The translations under genes and the position numbers were made by a program. DNA of 64,000 nt from Oscillospiraceae bacterium (lineage in GTDB: Bacteria; Bacillota; Clostridia; Oscillospirales; Ruminococcaceae). Position 1 is the first letter of the stretch. Every line of letters begins with the position of its first letter. The notes below the pieces were generated by a model that was not told the DNA's origin, did no database searches, and saw nothing but the letters and a program-made list of their open reading frames with translations. The stretch covers positions 23,964-87,963 of the forward strand of contig JAEDJD010000010.1 in NCBI GenBank assembly GCA_016296505.1, written 5' to 3'. Below, in pieces: positions 1 through 7,160 of this stretch.

Positions 1-23
1 ACCAGAACAAGATATTCATTCAT
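1..23 (-). CDS. Start of a probable response regulator (partial)
   Basis: A reading frame opens on the minus strand at base 23, overlapping the stop of the histidine kinase gene, and runs off the window. It reads M-N-E-Y-L-V-L-V, which matches the first beta strand of OmpR-type response regulators, whose next residues are usually an acidic pocket. A kinase followed by an overlapping regulator is the normal order for KdpD/KdpE-like pairs. Only eight residues are visible, so the identity is inferred from context. A second ATG at base 19 in another frame is less convincing. Confidence 0.4.
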
Positions 24-1134
24 TCAAATCGACCTCTCCTATTGGCAGAGTAAAGCTGACAACTGTACCGTTTGGTATGTTGTCGCTGACAGATATAGTA
101 CCGCCGTGTGAAGTAATAATTGACCTGCACAGTGCAAGCCCCAGCCCCAGACTTCTTCTGCTGTCTGAGGAACGGCTGCCGCCCGTATAGAACATATCAA
201 ATACCTTTTCTTTTTCTTCATCGAAGATACCAGTGCCGTGATCGGACACGGATATCACAACAGCATACGCATTTTCTCGGCGCACACTGACGGTAACATC
301 AGAATCCTCATCACTGTACTTGACAGCATTATCCATAAGATTGACTATGACCTGTACGATAAGGTTCGCATCTGCCATAACAGGGATTATCTCGTCATAC
401 ATATCAACGATGATATTTCGCTTTGGGTGAGTGCGTTCGGTGTGTCTGACAGCCTCCTGAACAATGTCATCAAGTATCTCTACCGAGATATTGAGCTGCA
501 TTCTGCCGTCCTCAATTCGTGTAGCGTATAAAAGATTTTCCACCATTCCGATAAGCCACATTGATTCGGAATAAATATCCGTGTATATCTGCTGACGTGC
601 TGATTCATCAAGCGTATCGCCGCCGGAAATGAGCGTACTGGCATTGCCTGATATGGAGGTCAGCGGTGTTCTGAGATCATGGGATATGGAACGGAGCATA
701 TCAGCTCTAAGCTGTTCATTCTGCGCCAGAAGTGCCGCCTCCTCCTTTTCACGGGCATTCTGCTCGGCGATCAGGATATTGCGTTTCAGCTTATTGGCAA
801 GCGTTCCTGCAATGAACGCTGTAATAAACATCGTCACAAATGTGACGGGATAGCCTGCATCGTGAGCTGAAAGAGAAAACTCAGGATAGGTGAAGAAGCA
901 GTTGAAAAGCACTACTCCTACTAATGATGATATCAGGCAGAAATACATCTTTGATGTAAAAATGGATATCACAAGCACAGCAATAATATACAGCATGATA
1001 ATGTCCGCATCGGCAAGTTGAAAGGCTTTGAATGCGTATCCGGCAAGTGTTGCGGCGGTCAGCACCACAAGACATATAGCGGAGTCTTTGAACACAGAAA
1101 ACGCTTTAGAGCTTTTTATAGAATTAGCAGTCAT
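16..1134 (-). CDS. KdpD-like sensor histidine kinase (DUF4118 membrane domain)
   Basis: Membrane sensor kinase of 372 residues. Four hydrophobic helices fill roughly residues 18-118, the arrangement of the DUF4118 domain of KdpD. A short coiled stretch leads to a HisKA domain with the phospho-acceptor in SISHDLRTP (His about 152). An HATPase domain follows, with N-box VNLMDNAVKYS (about 264-274), G1 SDHGTG and G2 GLGLAL. It lacks the large N-terminal KdpD/Usp cytosolic part of classical KdpD. The frame opens with a GTG, but the ATG three codons later sits five bases after AGGGTG and is preferred. It is the last complete gene of a trkH-trkA operon, and a regulator gene seems to follow, so I infer that it senses potassium or turgor and controls uptake. 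Confidence 0.88.
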   Translation of the reverse strand: MTANSIKSSKAFSVFKDSAICLVVLTAATLAGYAFKAFQLADADIIMLYIIAVLVISIFTSKMYFCLISSLVGVVLFNCFFTYPEFSLSAHDAGYPVTFVTMFITAFIAGTLANKLKRNILIAEQNAREKEEAALLAQNEQLRADMLRSISHDLRTPLTSISGNASTLISGGDTLDESARQQIYTDIYSESMWLIGMVENLLYATRIEDGRMQLNISVEILDDIVQEAVRHTERTHPKRNIIVDMYDEIIPVMADANLIVQVIVNLMDNAVKYSDEDSDVTVSVRRENAYAVVISVSDHGTGIFDEEKEKVFDMFYTGGSRSSDSRRSLGLGLALCRSIITSHGGTISVSDNIPNGTVVSFTLPIGEVDLNE

Positions 1135-1151
1135 AAGGATCACCCTTGTTA

Positions 1152-1313
1152 TTATAACATATCACTTTTCTGTTCGTCAACATCATCTTCTGACAGGTTG
1201 TGTCCATGGCTGCTCTTTTGTATCTCCTCGATGAATTCATCTACTTTTTTCATAATATAAAAGCCGTAGAGAAACATTGCTCCTACAGACAGTGCAAGCA
1301 GAACATCTCTCAC
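1152..1313 (-). CDS. Small single-helix membrane protein of the potassium operon
   Basis: About 53 residues: one hydrophobic helix (LLALSVGAMFLYGFYIM) followed by a charged, Asp/Glu-rich tail ending DEQKSDML. A GTG start at 1313 is chosen because AGGAG, overlapping the trkA stop codon, lies seven bases before it. An upstream in-frame ATG at 1340 lies inside trkA and has no ribosome site. I do not recognise a family. Its place between trkA and the kinase, with tight spacing on both sides, suggests a small accessory subunit or regulator of the transporter or the sensor. That role is inference only. Confidence 0.6.
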   Translation of the reverse strand: MRDVLLALSVGAMFLYGFYIMKKVDEFIEEIQKSSHGHNLSEDDVDEQKSDML

Positions 1314-1324
1314 ACGATCATCTC

Positions 1325-1969
1325 CTAGATTCTGAAACATTTCTGGATATCCCGAACCTCACCTATGACAAATGCGATGTCATCAGTTTTAATTACAGTG
1401 TCCGGTGCAGGGATAAATACCTCTGCTCCGCGTTTGATCGTCAGAATATTGATATTGAATTTCTTTCGTATATCGATCTGTGACAGCGACTTTCCGAACC
1501 AGTCCTTCGGTACTTTCAGTTCGTAGATCGAGTAATTGTTATCCAGATGAATAAAGTCGAGTATGCTGTCTGATGCATATTTTGTAGCGATGCGAAGTGC
1601 CATCTGCATCTCAGGATAGACAACCTCATCGGCTCCGTTTTTAAGCAGGAATTTCATTTGTACATCATTTGTCGCACGGGATATGACTTTCTTTGCCCCC
1701 AGCTCCTTGAGCAAAGACGTTGTTTCTAGAGAGGACTGAAACAGGCTGCCGAGGGCAACGATACAAACATCATAGTCTCCTACACCAAGCGAACGGAGAA
1801 ATTCCTCGTTGGTGCTGTCACCGATCCTTGCGTTGGTCACATAGGGCAGGATATCGTTGATACGCTCCTCATTTTCATCTACTGCCATGACCTCACACCG
1901 AAGCTCCTCCATGCGTCTGGCAATATGACTGCCGAATTGACCTACTCCGATAATTAAAACTGTTTTCAT
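1325..1969 (-). CDS. trkA: TrkA/KtrA-type potassium channel regulatory subunit
   Basis: Cytosolic RCK protein of 214 residues, the usual length of KtrA/TrkA single-unit proteins. The N-terminal Rossmann fold has GVGQFG at 8-13 and an acidic residue closing strand beta-2 (AVDEN, Asp31), so it binds NAD(H) or ATP. The C-terminal half (about 135-214) is a TrkA_C ligand domain. It would form an octameric gating ring under the TrkH/KtrB dimer encoded 12 bases upstream. AAGGAG precedes the ATG. Naming it trkA rather than ktrA is a convention; the size favours the Ktr type. Confidence 0.93.
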   Translation of the reverse strand: MKTVLIIGVGQFGSHIARRMEELRCEVMAVDENEERINDILPYVTNARIGDSTNEEFLRSLGVGDYDVCIVALGSLFQSSLETTSLLKELGAKKVISRATNDVQMKFLLKNGADEVVYPEMQMALRIATKYASDSILDFIHLDNNYSIYELKVPKDWFGKSLSQIDIRKKFNINILTIKRGAEVFIPAPDTVIKTDDIAFVIGEVRDIQKCFRI

Positions 1970-1981
1970 ATATAAGACTCC

Positions 1982-3325
1982 TTATCCTACAGATATTTTT
2001 TCAAGCGGTAAGCGTGAATTCTGACTGTCCGCCGACGGAAGAGCTGCATAAATGAATGTCAGTCCGCCGACTCTCCCGAAAAACATAAGTATCATCAGTA
2101 TCACACGGGATACAGCAGACAGACCGCTTGTAATGCCGAGTGTCAGCCCTACAGTACCGATAGCTGAGCCTGTTTCAAACAGACAGGTCAGCAGCGGTAG
2201 ATTTTCCACTCTGCTGATAATGATACCGCTTGTAAAGAACAATACAAGATACATAAACAAAACAGCGCCTGCACTGCGGACAGCTTCGTCTGATATTCTT
2301 CTTTTGAAGCACTGCACATCATTTCTGCGGCTTAACACTGTGATCGCAGCAAGGAACAGAACAGCAAAAGTCGCTGTTTTCATACCGCCTGCGGTGGAAC
2401 CGGGAGAACCGCCTATAAGCATAAGAATGATTATAATGGCTGTACCTGATTCATCCATAGCAGCGAGATCAGTCGTGTTAAAGCCTGCGGTTCGTGTTGT
2501 GACAGACTGAAACAGTGAATGGATCGTCCGGTCATGGATAGTCTCACGGTCATATTCACAAAAAAAGAAATACAGCGCAGGCAGAACGATCAAGACAGCA
2601 GATGTCATCAGTACGACCTTGCTTTGCAGAGAGAAGCGCCTGATCCTGTGCTTGTGTGTTCCGATATCGCCCCAGACGAGAAAGCCGATGCCTCCCGTAA
2701 TAATTAGCAGTATAATGATGATATTGAGATAGATGTTGCTGTGGTAAAAGGTCAGCGATGAGAACGGTTCTCTTATGCCGAACAGATCAAAGCCTGCATT
2801 GCAAAAAGCCGATATGCTGTGAAACAAGGAATACCACAGTCCCTTAGCGATACCAAGATCATTGCAGAAAACGGGTGCAAGCAAAGCCGCACCGATCATC
2901 TCTATGATAAGTGATGTTTTAAGGATAAAGCCTGTCAGCTTCACAATACCGCCTACCTGCGGTGCGGAGATGGATTCCTGCATCGTACTGCGCTGCCACA
3001 GACCGATTTTCCGCCCTGATGCTCTAATGATTGCAAGCCCGATGGTGATAACGCCCATACCTCCGATCTGTATTAGCATCAGAATGACCGCCTGCCCGAA
3101 CAGAGACCAGTATGTAGCAGTATCCTTTACAACAAGCCCAGTCACACAGGTAGCTGAAACGGCTGTGAACATTGCATCAGGGAATGAAGTCACACACCGC
3201 TGCCTTGATGAGATCGGCAGCATCAGAAGCAGCGTACCTACCAGAATTAGGCAAAAGAAACTGATAATGATGACCTGAAATGAAGTCATATGAGTTCTGT
3301 TTTTTACTCTATTTATATGTAACAT
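1982..3325 (-). CDS. trkH: TrkH/KtrB-type potassium uptake channel
   Basis: Integral membrane protein of about 447 residues with many hydrophobic helices and the four pore-loop repeats of the Trk/Ktr/HKT superfamily; selectivity glycines can be seen in VSATCVTGL, FNAGFD, TTRTAGFNT and GSAIGTVGLT. It moves K+ inward with H+ or Na+. The frame extends to a TTG at 3343, but the ATG at 3325, four bases after GAGAGGTG, is the better start. It is the first gene of the operon and is followed by trkA. A SigA -10 box and TTAAC repeats lie just upstream. Confidence 0.94.
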   Translation of the reverse strand: MLHINRVKNRTHMTSFQVIIISFFCLILVGTLLLMLPISSRQRCVTSFPDAMFTAVSATCVTGLVVKDTATYWSLFGQAVILMLIQIGGMGVITIGLAIIRASGRKIGLWQRSTMQESISAPQVGGIVKLTGFILKTSLIIEMIGAALLAPVFCNDLGIAKGLWYSLFHSISAFCNAGFDLFGIREPFSSLTFYHSNIYLNIIIILLIITGGIGFLVWGDIGTHKHRIRRFSLQSKVVLMTSAVLIVLPALYFFFCEYDRETIHDRTIHSLFQSVTTRTAGFNTTDLAAMDESGTAIIIILMLIGGSPGSTAGGMKTATFAVLFLAAITVLSRRNDVQCFKRRISDEAVRSAGAVLFMYLVLFFTSGIIISRVENLPLLTCLFETGSAIGTVGLTLGITSGLSAVSRVILMILMFFGRVGGLTFIYAALPSADSQNSRLPLEKISVG

Positions 3326-3354
3326 CGTACACCTCTCGTTCAAATGATAGCTTT

Positions 3355-3360
3355 ATTATA
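3355..3360 (-). promoter_or_regulatory. -10 box of the potassium operon promoter
   Basis: On the minus strand TATAAT lies 29 bases before the trkH start. There is no good -35 hexamer at the right distance. Its place (about 3378-3383) falls inside the TTAAC repeat ladder, as expected for a promoter that needs an activator. Confidence 0.7.
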
Positions 3361-3370
3361 TCACATGAGC

Positions 3371-3420
3371 GGTTAAGGTGCGGTTAAGATTACGGTTACG
3401 GTGTTAAGATTTCGTTAAGG
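3371..3420 (-). promoter_or_regulatory. Tandem TTAAC repeats, probable response-regulator operator
   Basis: Read on the minus strand, CTTAAC-like units occur at about 3413, 3402, 3394, 3382 and 3371. Most lie 11 bases apart, one helical turn. OmpR/PhoB-family regulators bind such direct repeats (for example TTAACA boxes of PhoP in Bacillus). The repeat nearest the gene overlaps the -35 position. The likely protein is the regulator whose first codons lie at the window's left edge. Confidence 0.6.
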
Positions 3421-3692
3421 CACAATATTGATGTGTGCTACTTGCCCGTAGTCTATTGGCGCACCTATAATCCGTTCCTTACAAGTCCGTTTCAGCATTA
3501 TGGCGTGCGCCACAACAAAAGCATACTCTATTGGAACTGAATAACAGGTAAAGCCCTGAGATTTGCTTGTACAAGCATTTCTCCTGGCTTTTCTTTTCAA
3601 ACGGTTAGTCTGTTGCTCTACAAGATGATGATATGTAGGTTTATTAGGTGCGGTCAATTATCAGCATAATGCGTAAAATCGCTGATTTGGGA
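3421..3692. other. Gene-poor stretch beside decayed DNA
   Basis: I see no supported gene here. Open frames exist on both strands (for example 3415-3657 minus), but none has a ribosome site or a recognisable product, and one overlaps the TTAAC operator. Short protein-like strings suggest eroded coding sequence rather than a working gene. Confidence 0.4.
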
Positions 3693-3721
3693 TTGACGAG
3701 TATTCAGTTCTGTGCTATAAT
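3693..3721 (+). promoter_or_regulatory. Strong extended -10 SigA promoter
   Basis: TTGACG (3693-3698), a 17-base spacer and TATAAT (3716-3721) with TG one base upstream (extended -10). It lies 43 bases before the small ribbon-helix-helix gene. Confidence 0.8.
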
Positions 3722-3764
3722 GGGAAATAGATGGTATATAATAATTCCCGCGAGGTGAATAGTA

Positions 3765-3914
3765 ATGTCAAAACAAGTACACTTGAGAATTGACGATTAT
3801 GTATATGAAGCACTTACAAGCTATACAGCAAGTGCTGGTATTTCTGTGCAGGATAGCGTTTCTTTTGCTATTGTTCAGATGCTCGATATCGGGGATGGGG
3901 ACGGCAGGACTTAA
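3765..3914 (+). CDS. Small ribbon-helix-helix-like protein
   Basis: A 49-residue frame with GAGGTG seven bases before its ATG and a consensus promoter upstream. The start MSKQVHLRIDDYVYEAL has the alternating strand and following helix of CopG/Arc/MetJ ribbon-helix-helix proteins, and ISVQDSVSFAIVQML could be the second helix. Such proteins are dimeric DNA-binding repressors, often antitoxins or plasmid/mobile-element regulators. No toxin partner is visible next to it. The tail GDGDGRT looks unlike the rest of the protein, so the gene may be a truncated remnant whose true 3' part was replaced. The function is inferred from the fold pattern only. Confidence 0.55.
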   Translation: MSKQVHLRIDDYVYEALTSYTASAGISVQDSVSFAIVQMLDIGDGDGRT

Positions 3915-4259
3915 AACATAGTGCGTTCCGTCTGAAAAGGTTTCGCTGCAGTGTTCAAAAAAATCGGTACTACTTTCATTCTTCCAGCCGCTGTGGAAAT
4001 TGATGCCTCTGCTTTTTCCTGTTGAGAATGAGCCTCTGTAAATGGAGAAATCATTGTTCACGGTGTTTTCGGAGTAAAGATTGATGTATTTCAGATAGAT
4101 TCCACTGTAAAACGGAGCGTCGGAATTGCTGTTTGCGGTGGTATCGAGAATATAGAATGCACCGCTTGCAGGAGCAATCTGCATATTCAGGTAGAGCAGA
4201 AGCGTATTCACAATCGTGACAAAGATAGTTATATCTATGCCTATCTCCGACAAAACCAA
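3915..4259 (-). pseudogene. Unrecognised coding remnant
   Basis: The minus frame reads as plausible protein: a hydrophobic helix (TIFVTIVNTLLLYLNMQI) followed by polar sequence with many Asn, Ser, Tyr and Phe. It has no convincing start or ribosome site, and its 3' end runs antisense through the ribbon-helix-helix gene. On the plus strand of the same stretch, another frame ending at 4301 reads like the tail of a different protein (RDKDSYIYAYLRQNQWKDL) just before a terminator. I do not recognise either. The picture is of overlapping scraps of older genes. Confidence 0.3.
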
Positions 4260-4314
4260 TGGAAAGACTTGACCGTAAGGGTTTGTCTTGATGTTGGGTG
4301 AATAAACAAATCGA

Positions 4315-4344
4315 CGCCCCTGTTCTTAGAAACAGGGGCGTTTT
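4315..4344 (+). terminator. Rho-independent terminator
   Basis: Perfect 10-base stem CGCCCCTGTT / AACAGGGGCG (4315-4324 and 4331-4340) with a six-base loop, followed by TTTT. It would end transcription from the promoter at 3693. Confidence 0.8.
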
Positions 4345-4361
4345 GTCATATATATAGAAAT

Positions 4362-4403
4362 CCACAGACGCACTATCAAAATAGTATGCCTGTGGTTTTT
4401 TTA
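4362..4403. terminator. Hairpin terminator, possibly bidirectional
   Basis: CCACAG (4362-4367) pairs with CTGTGG (4390-4395), with an inner ACTAT/ATAGT stem, and seven T residues follow on the plus strand. On the minus strand it lies downstream of the thioredoxin/permease operon and is followed by a weaker T-rich run. Confidence 0.65.
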
Positions 4404-4530
4404 TTTCTTTGAAAACTCTGCTACAATCCGTCCCAGAAGTTCATACTGCTCTGCGGACAGATGTTTTTTCATTCCTTATGATCGCTTCACGGAATGCATT
4501 CGCAGGATATTTTCTCAATTCTTCAGAATT
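4401..4530 (-). pseudogene. Frameshifted small gene remnant
   Basis: Two minus-strand frames join at a run of six A residues near 4465-4470. The upstream part reads SEELRKYPANAFREAIIR and the downstream part HLSAEQYELLGRIVAEFSKK, then stop at 4401. Both look like helical protein and would be continuous after a one-base deletion or two-base insertion in the A run. The upstream end overlaps the end of the thioredoxin-like gene. I do not recognise the family. Confidence 0.4.
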
Positions 4531-4535
4531 GCAAT

Positions 4536-4898
4536 TTACTGAACAAGCATATCGTTTATAAGCGTTATTATCTCCGCAGGTTTCAGAGTTTTACCAGAGG
4601 ATACGAGCTTTTCATTGACCACTAGCGCAGGCATTGACATTACACCATACTCCATGATCTTCTGCAAGTCTGTGATATACTCGACCTCGATGCCCATGCC
4701 TTCTACAGCCTTAACAGTGTTGTCATAGAGCTGATGACAGGCTTTGCAGCCAGAGCCAAGAACCTTGATACAGCAGATACCGTCAACAGTTTTACCGCAG
4801 CAAGTGGATGTTGTCTCGCTTATAGGCTGTTCTCTGCCGCAACAGCAGCATAGAGTTCCCTCTTTCTTTTCTTCCTTTTTCTTTCCGAACAATGCCAT
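4536..4898 (-). CDS. Thioredoxin-fold redox protein with Cys-rich N-terminus
   Basis: 120 residues. The C-terminal part (about 43-120) resembles the small redox-active disulfide protein 2 / MTH895 type of thioredoxin fold, with active-site C-K-A-C at 51-54 and a conserved cis-proline context (VMSMPALVVN). The N-terminal 40 residues carry a charged stretch and many cysteines (CCCC at 17-20, CC at 33-34 and 42-43), probably a metal site. GGAGG precedes the ATG. It is the last gene of the ArsR-controlled operon, 12 bases after the permease. This pairing is common for the YraQ/UPF0718 permeases, and I infer that it supplies thiols or passes metal to the transporter. Confidence 0.85.
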   Translation of the reverse strand: MALFGKKKEEKKEGTLCCCCGREQPISETTSTCCGKTVDGICCIKVLGSGCKACHQLYDNTVKAVEGMGIEVEYITDLQKIMEYGVMSMPALVVNEKLVSSGKTLKPAEIITLINDMLVQ

Positions 4899-4910
4899 GA
4901 TATGTACCTC

Positions 4911-5906
4911 CTAAACAATGTAATTTTGAATGATCTGAAAGAAATATCCGGCAAGGATAATTCCCAGCGTACAAACGGCTATGAAAATGCCGAGCAGCTT
5001 AGGCTTTATTACTTTTTTCAGCATGATCATCGACGGGAGCGATAGCGTAATAACGCTCATCAAAAAGGCGAGAACAACGCCGAGGTTTGCTCCCTTGGCG
5101 ACCAACGCTTCTGCAATGGGAATACAACCGAAAATATCTGCATACATAGGTATGCCGCAAATTGCTGCAATGATAACGCCGAAGGGATTTCCCGTTCCGA
5201 GAACTTTGACGATCCATTCCTCCGGTGTCCAGTTGTGAATAAAGGCTCCGATTCCTACGCCGACTATGACATAGGGCAATACCTTTTTCGCGGTTTCAGC
5301 GACTTGCTCCCAAGCATATTTCAGACGGTCACGCTTTGTAAGTTCATTCTGCGGAGTATCCATGCTTTTGCCGTTCCGGATAAACGCCTCCACCTGATCT
5401 TCAAGGTGCAGTTTTTCAATGAAAGTACCGCCTGCGACTGCAATCACAAGCCCCAGCAGTACATATACAACCGCAACCTTCCAGCCGAATATACTCATCA
5501 GCAGAACAAGCGAGCCTAAGTCAACCATTGGCGATGATATCAGGAATGAAAACGTCACGCCCAGCGGAAGTCCTGCGCTTGTAAAACCCATAAACAACGG
5601 TATTGAGGAACAGGAGCAGAACGGTGTGACTGTGCCAAGCAAAGCAGCGATACAGTTTGCTCCGATTCCGTGAAACCTGCCGAGTATCTTTTTTACTCTC
5701 TCAGGAGGGAAATAGCTTTGTATATATGTGATTATAAATATCAAAATACAGAGCAGAGCCAAAATTTTTATCGTATCATAGAGGAAGAATTGCAGACTTC
5801 CGCCGAGCTTGCTGCCGGTATCAAGACCGCAGACGTTCAACAGGGAGCCAATCAGCCTGTTCAGCCATTTCATGCCGAATATCTCGTCCTGAATCAAGTC
5901 CCACAC
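4911..5906 (-). CDS. UPF0718/YraQ-family permease (ArsP-like)
   Basis: 331 residues with about eight to ten hydrophobic helices in two halves. The motif FCSCSSIPLFMGF with paired cysteines and the second-half motif GIPMYADIFGCIPIAEAL are typical of this permease family, to which the organoarsenical exporter ArsP belongs. The start is GTG, about 12 bases after GGAGG, two bases past the stop of the upstream gene. With an ArsR regulator and a thioredoxin partner in the same operon, export of a soft metal or metalloid compound is likely, but the substrate cannot be read from sequence. Confidence 0.88.
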   Translation of the reverse strand: MWDLIQDEIFGMKWLNRLIGSLLNVCGLDTGSKLGGSLQFFLYDTIKILALLCILIFIITYIQSYFPPERVKKILGRFHGIGANCIAALLGTVTPFCSCSSIPLFMGFTSAGLPLGVTFSFLISSPMVDLGSLVLLMSIFGWKVAVVYVLLGLVIAVAGGTFIEKLHLEDQVEAFIRNGKSMDTPQNELTKRDRLKYAWEQVAETAKKVLPYVIVGVGIGAFIHNWTPEEWIVKVLGTGNPFGVIIAAICGIPMYADIFGCIPIAEALVAKGANLGVVLAFLMSVITLSLPSMIMLKKVIKPKLLGIFIAVCTLGIILAGYFFQIIQNYIV

Positions 5907-5908
5907 TT

Positions 5909-6352
5909 TTATTCATCGCCTCCGAGCATTTCTGCAACAATCTCTGCCGCTGCCCTTACCATTTCGGGACACAGTGTACCAAACAGACCATTTGACCTTG
6001 CATAGTTTCTTCCTTCTTCAGTTCTGAGATCGCAGCCGAGAATGTCGCGGCAGACATATGAACCCTTGTTTTTTTCAAATTCATCAAGGAACTTAACTGC
6101 CACAGTGCTGCCTTTGGCACGGCTCGCAGCGTCAAGGAGATCAAACTGACCGTATTTCATACCAAGAACCATCAGCGCACCGGTGCAGGCACCGCAGACC
6201 TCGCCTTTGTTCATTCCACCGCCGAAGCAAGCGCCGATCTGCAATGCCTGCTTCTCAGTAATGCCGAACTGTTCCGCAAACGCCGCAAATACTGCCTGCG
6301 AACACATATAGCCTTCTTCATAATACTGTACTGCTTTCGTAACATGATCCAT
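5909..6352 (-). CDS. C_GCAxxG_C_C family redox protein
   Basis: 147 residues. The family pattern is visible: CSQAVFAAF near residue 17, IGACFGGGM, then CGACTGALMVLG, and two later cysteines in CRDILGCDLR. These small proteins carry conserved cysteines thought to bind a cofactor or metal, and they often sit beside permeases or reductases. GGAGG lies well placed before the ATG. It stands between the ArsR-type regulator and the permease, and its stop nearly touches the permease start. The biochemical role is unknown. Confidence 0.88.
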   Translation of the reverse strand: MDHVTKAVQYYEEGYMCSQAVFAAFAEQFGITEKQALQIGACFGGGMNKGEVCGACTGALMVLGMKYGQFDLLDAASRAKGSTVAVKFLDEFEKNKGSYVCRDILGCDLRTEEGRNYARSNGLFGTLCPEMVRAAAEIVAEMLGGDE

Positions 6353-6426
6353 TATCTTTTCCTCCGATAGTTATATTTAGATATGTCTATTTGATAATGC
6401 TGTGATAAGCCGTATCGGAATACGGC

Positions 6427-6738
6427 TCATTGCTTATAACAGCAATTATTCTCATTTTCGCTTACCGCCGTGATATCTTTCAGGCAGTCCATCGCAACTT
6501 TCGCACCTTCTGCCGAAATAGAGTAGTGCATCCACTTCCCCTCTTTTCTGCCGACCACAAGGCCGCTGTCGCAGAGTATCTTCATATGGTGGGAAAGCGT
6601 CGGCTGACTCAGGTGCATTTTCTCAAGTAAATGACAGGCACATCGCTCACCGTTTTGCAGAATTCTGAAAATCTGTACACGGTTTTCATCGCACAGAGCT
6701 TTGAATATTACCGTGATCTGCTTATTTGAAGGCTCCAC
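6427..6738 (-). CDS. ArsR/SmtB-family metal-sensing repressor
   Basis: 103-residue winged-helix protein. The recognition region LSQPTLSHHMKIL and wing GRKEGKWMHYSI are characteristic. Cys33-x-Cys35 in ERCACHLL lies where ArsR carries its ELCVCDL metalloid site, and a further CC occurs near the C-terminus (NNCCYKQ). Such repressors leave DNA when As(III), Sb(III) or similar binds. The start is GTG, five bases after GAGGTGA. It is the first gene of the operon and likely controls its own promoter. Confidence 0.92.
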   Translation of the reverse strand: MEPSNKQITVIFKALCDENRVQIFRILQNGERCACHLLEKMHLSQPTLSHHMKILCDSGLVVGRKEGKWMHYSISAEGAKVAMDCLKDITAVSENENNCCYKQ

Positions 6739-6767
6739 GTTCTCACCTCACATTGAAGATTTTCTAT

Positions 6768-6796
6768 ATTATAACACACAAATCGAAAAATGTCAA
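6768..6796 (-). promoter_or_regulatory. SigA promoter of the ArsR operon, probable operator
   Basis: On the minus strand: TTGACA (6791-6796), a 17-base spacer and TATAAT (6768-6773), a full consensus. An imperfect inverted repeat (CAAAAACAT ... AAAAATCG-like arms) lies over the -35 box and could be the repressor site. Confidence 0.85.
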
Positions 6797-6799
6797 TAT

Positions 6800-7002
6800 G
6801 TTTTTGAAAAAAAGAAAACGCTCTCACAACGGGAACTGAACCGAACCATTTTGTACGGACAGCACAAAAGCGCCCCTATGTGAAAATGAATCAGGTACTG
6901 AACTGGCGCCGCAATTCATCTCTATTCAAAAGGATCTCATATCGGTGCATATCCTTCGTTTACGCATATCGAAAGATCAGAAACGAGTATGCTTCATGCA
7001 GC
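6800..7002. other. Intergenic stretch without a supported gene
   Basis: The stretch separates two divergent operons. A 44-codon plus-strand frame from about 6887 has no ribosome site. I see no terminator or RNA motif here. Confidence 0.4.
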
Positions 7003-7061
7003 AAGTTGCCATTTTCATAGGGTAAGTTGCATTGACAATTTGTTTGATTTTATGATATGAT
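7003..7061 (+). promoter_or_regulatory. LytTR direct repeats and promoter
   Basis: AAGTTGC occurs at 7003-7009 and again at 7024-7030, exactly 21 bases apart (two helical turns). The second copy ends two bases before the -35 box TTGACA (7032-7037). TATGAT (7056-7061) follows after 18 bases. LytTR-domain regulators bind pairs of direct repeats with this spacing and placement, so the next gene's product probably activates its own operon. Confidence 0.65.
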
Positions 7062-7160
7062 ATAGTTAAGATCATACTGTCAGGACGCTATATCAATTAC
7101 TATGCCGGAATCTGATGAAAACGCTTGATATTGTACCAATTCAAAAAACGGAGGCTGGTC

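Noticed and set aside
3415..3657. An 80-codon minus-strand frame upstream of trkH
   Set aside because: No ribosome site and no recognisable product; it overlaps the TTAAC repeats and lies in DNA that looks decayed.
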